Of a stretch of 64,000 nt of DNA, positions 63,617-64,000 are shown one piece after another. Position 1 is the stretch's first letter; each line of letters opens with the position of its first letter. Origin of the DNA: Clostridium sp. AM58-1XD (GTDB taxonomy: Bacteria; Bacillota; Clostridia; Lachnospirales; Lachnospiraceae); NCBI RefSeq assembly GCF_003464085.1, contig NZ_QSDR01000002.1, positions 124,001 to 188,000 on the forward strand, in the 5' to 3' direction. A program made the translations under genes and the position numbers. The notes beneath the pieces are model-generated. The model ran no database searches, was not told the DNA's origin, and worked only from the letters and a program-made list of their open reading frames with translations.

Positions 63617-64000
63617 TTATTTCAGATTTGCTTTTGTTCTGGCTTCCTTCCATGTATAATTCGGTGTCATAAATTGAGGATTTAATATTATTTTTGTTCC
63701 CGCCTGTTCAATGATATCCAGAGCCTGAATCTCTTCCGGCAGGAGGCCGATCATGGGCATTATGTAAGCAGATCCCTCCCTCACGCTCTGAGGGCCGATA
63801 TTCAGCTGAGACGACAGGCGGTATCCCCGTTCAATAAGCGCTGCCACCGTCGTGGGATATTTGAAAATCACCAGATAATTTTTCTGGGATGCGTCAGCCT
63901 CCGGCAGCTTTTTCAGCGCCTTTTCCGTGTCGAAGCAATATACCTTTATCGATTCCGGCAGTGTGGTTTTATAAAGCTGTTTCATAAAAGGATCTGCAGC
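63617..64000 (-). CDS. PTS mannose/sorbose-class EIIB subunit, N-terminus outside the window
   Basis: The last 128 codons of an EIIB subunit. The frame is open to the window edge (codons before the in-frame Met read AADPF, matching the family's NDPF-type segment), so the apparent start at 63985 is not the true one. Family features are YLVIFKYPTTVAALIERGY, LNIGPQSVREGS and ILNPQFM. The phosphorylated His of EIIB lies in the missing part. It hands phosphate to the sugar brought in by the EIIC/EIID encoded 12 bases downstream. Confidence 0.88.
   Translation of the reverse strand, partial: AADPFMKQLYKTTLPESIKVYCFDTEKALKKLPEADASQKNYLVIFKYPTTVAALIERGYRLSSQLNIGPQSVREGSAYIMPMIGLLPEEIQALDIIEQAGTKIILNPQFMTPNYTWKEARTKANLK

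Noticed and set aside
1..64000. CRISPR arrays, tRNA or rRNA genes, insertion sequences, prophage
   Set aside because: I saw no regularly spaced direct repeats, tRNA- or rRNA-like sequence, or transposase, integrase or phage structural gene on either strand.

Overview
The window looks like a chromosomal segment of a gut-type Lachnospiraceae (Clostridium cluster XIVa) bacterium. This rests on the PolC-type replicase, the Firmicute order pyrH-frr-uppS-cdsA-dxr-rseP-ispG-polC, a lysine riboswitch in front of dapA-dapB, strong AGGAGG ribosome sites, and many PTS, TRAP and ABC sugar systems. Almost every gene is on the minus strand. I saw no rRNA, tRNA, CRISPR array, insertion sequence or prophage.

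Layout. 1-6.7 kb: start of an M20-type peptidase, a small lipoprotein, lysine-riboswitch-controlled dapA-dapB, a CobO-type corrinoid adenosyltransferase, a two-OB-fold SSB-like protein, and an 861-residue CoA-disulfide-reductase/rhodanese/siroheme-reductase fusion. 6.8-18 kb: the housekeeping operon from pyrH to polC. 18-22 kb: a fructose operon (fruK-fruA-deoR type) with a recognisable repeated operator. 22-26.7 kb: hflK-hflC, a dipeptide epimerase, and a divergent DUF819 membrane protein. 26.8-36.9 kb: a catabolic operon with an SDR, thiolase, CoA-transferase, VOC protein and TRAP transporter, followed by a GntR regulator, an acyl-CoA synthetase and a thioesterase. 37.2-50.7 kb: a polyol or sugar operon with an ABC transporter, an erythritol/L-threitol-type dehydrogenase, an SIS isomerase, a second dehydrogenase, a COG4091 oxidoreductase and two FGGY kinases, controlled by a divergent RpiR regulator. 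50.8-60.6 kb: signalling genes, including a periplasmic-sensor diguanylate cyclase and a 1560-residue multi-PAS hybrid kinase, plus small stress and regulatory genes. 60.7-64 kb: an HMA-domain protein with a MarR regulator under a promoter carrying three identical palindromes, then a mannose-class PTS that runs off the end.

The most striking property of the raw sequence is that nine otherwise healthy genes, including essential dapB and polC, carry frameshifts. Most are repaired by restoring one base to a run of 2-5 identical bases. This looks like base-deletion error in the assembly rather than biology. It splits genes falsely and also creates a false 1018-residue fusion of two FGGY kinases.

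The most interesting biological leads are: a family of about 120-bp palindromic repeats (four copies) whose inner loop is inverted relative to its arms in one copy; the CoA-disulfide-reductase/rhodanese/siroheme-reductase fusion; the tetritol-like operon with two kinases and a COG4091 enzyme; the TRAP plus thiolase/CoA-transferase operon; and clear predicted operators for the DeoR-, MarR- and RpiR-type regulators.
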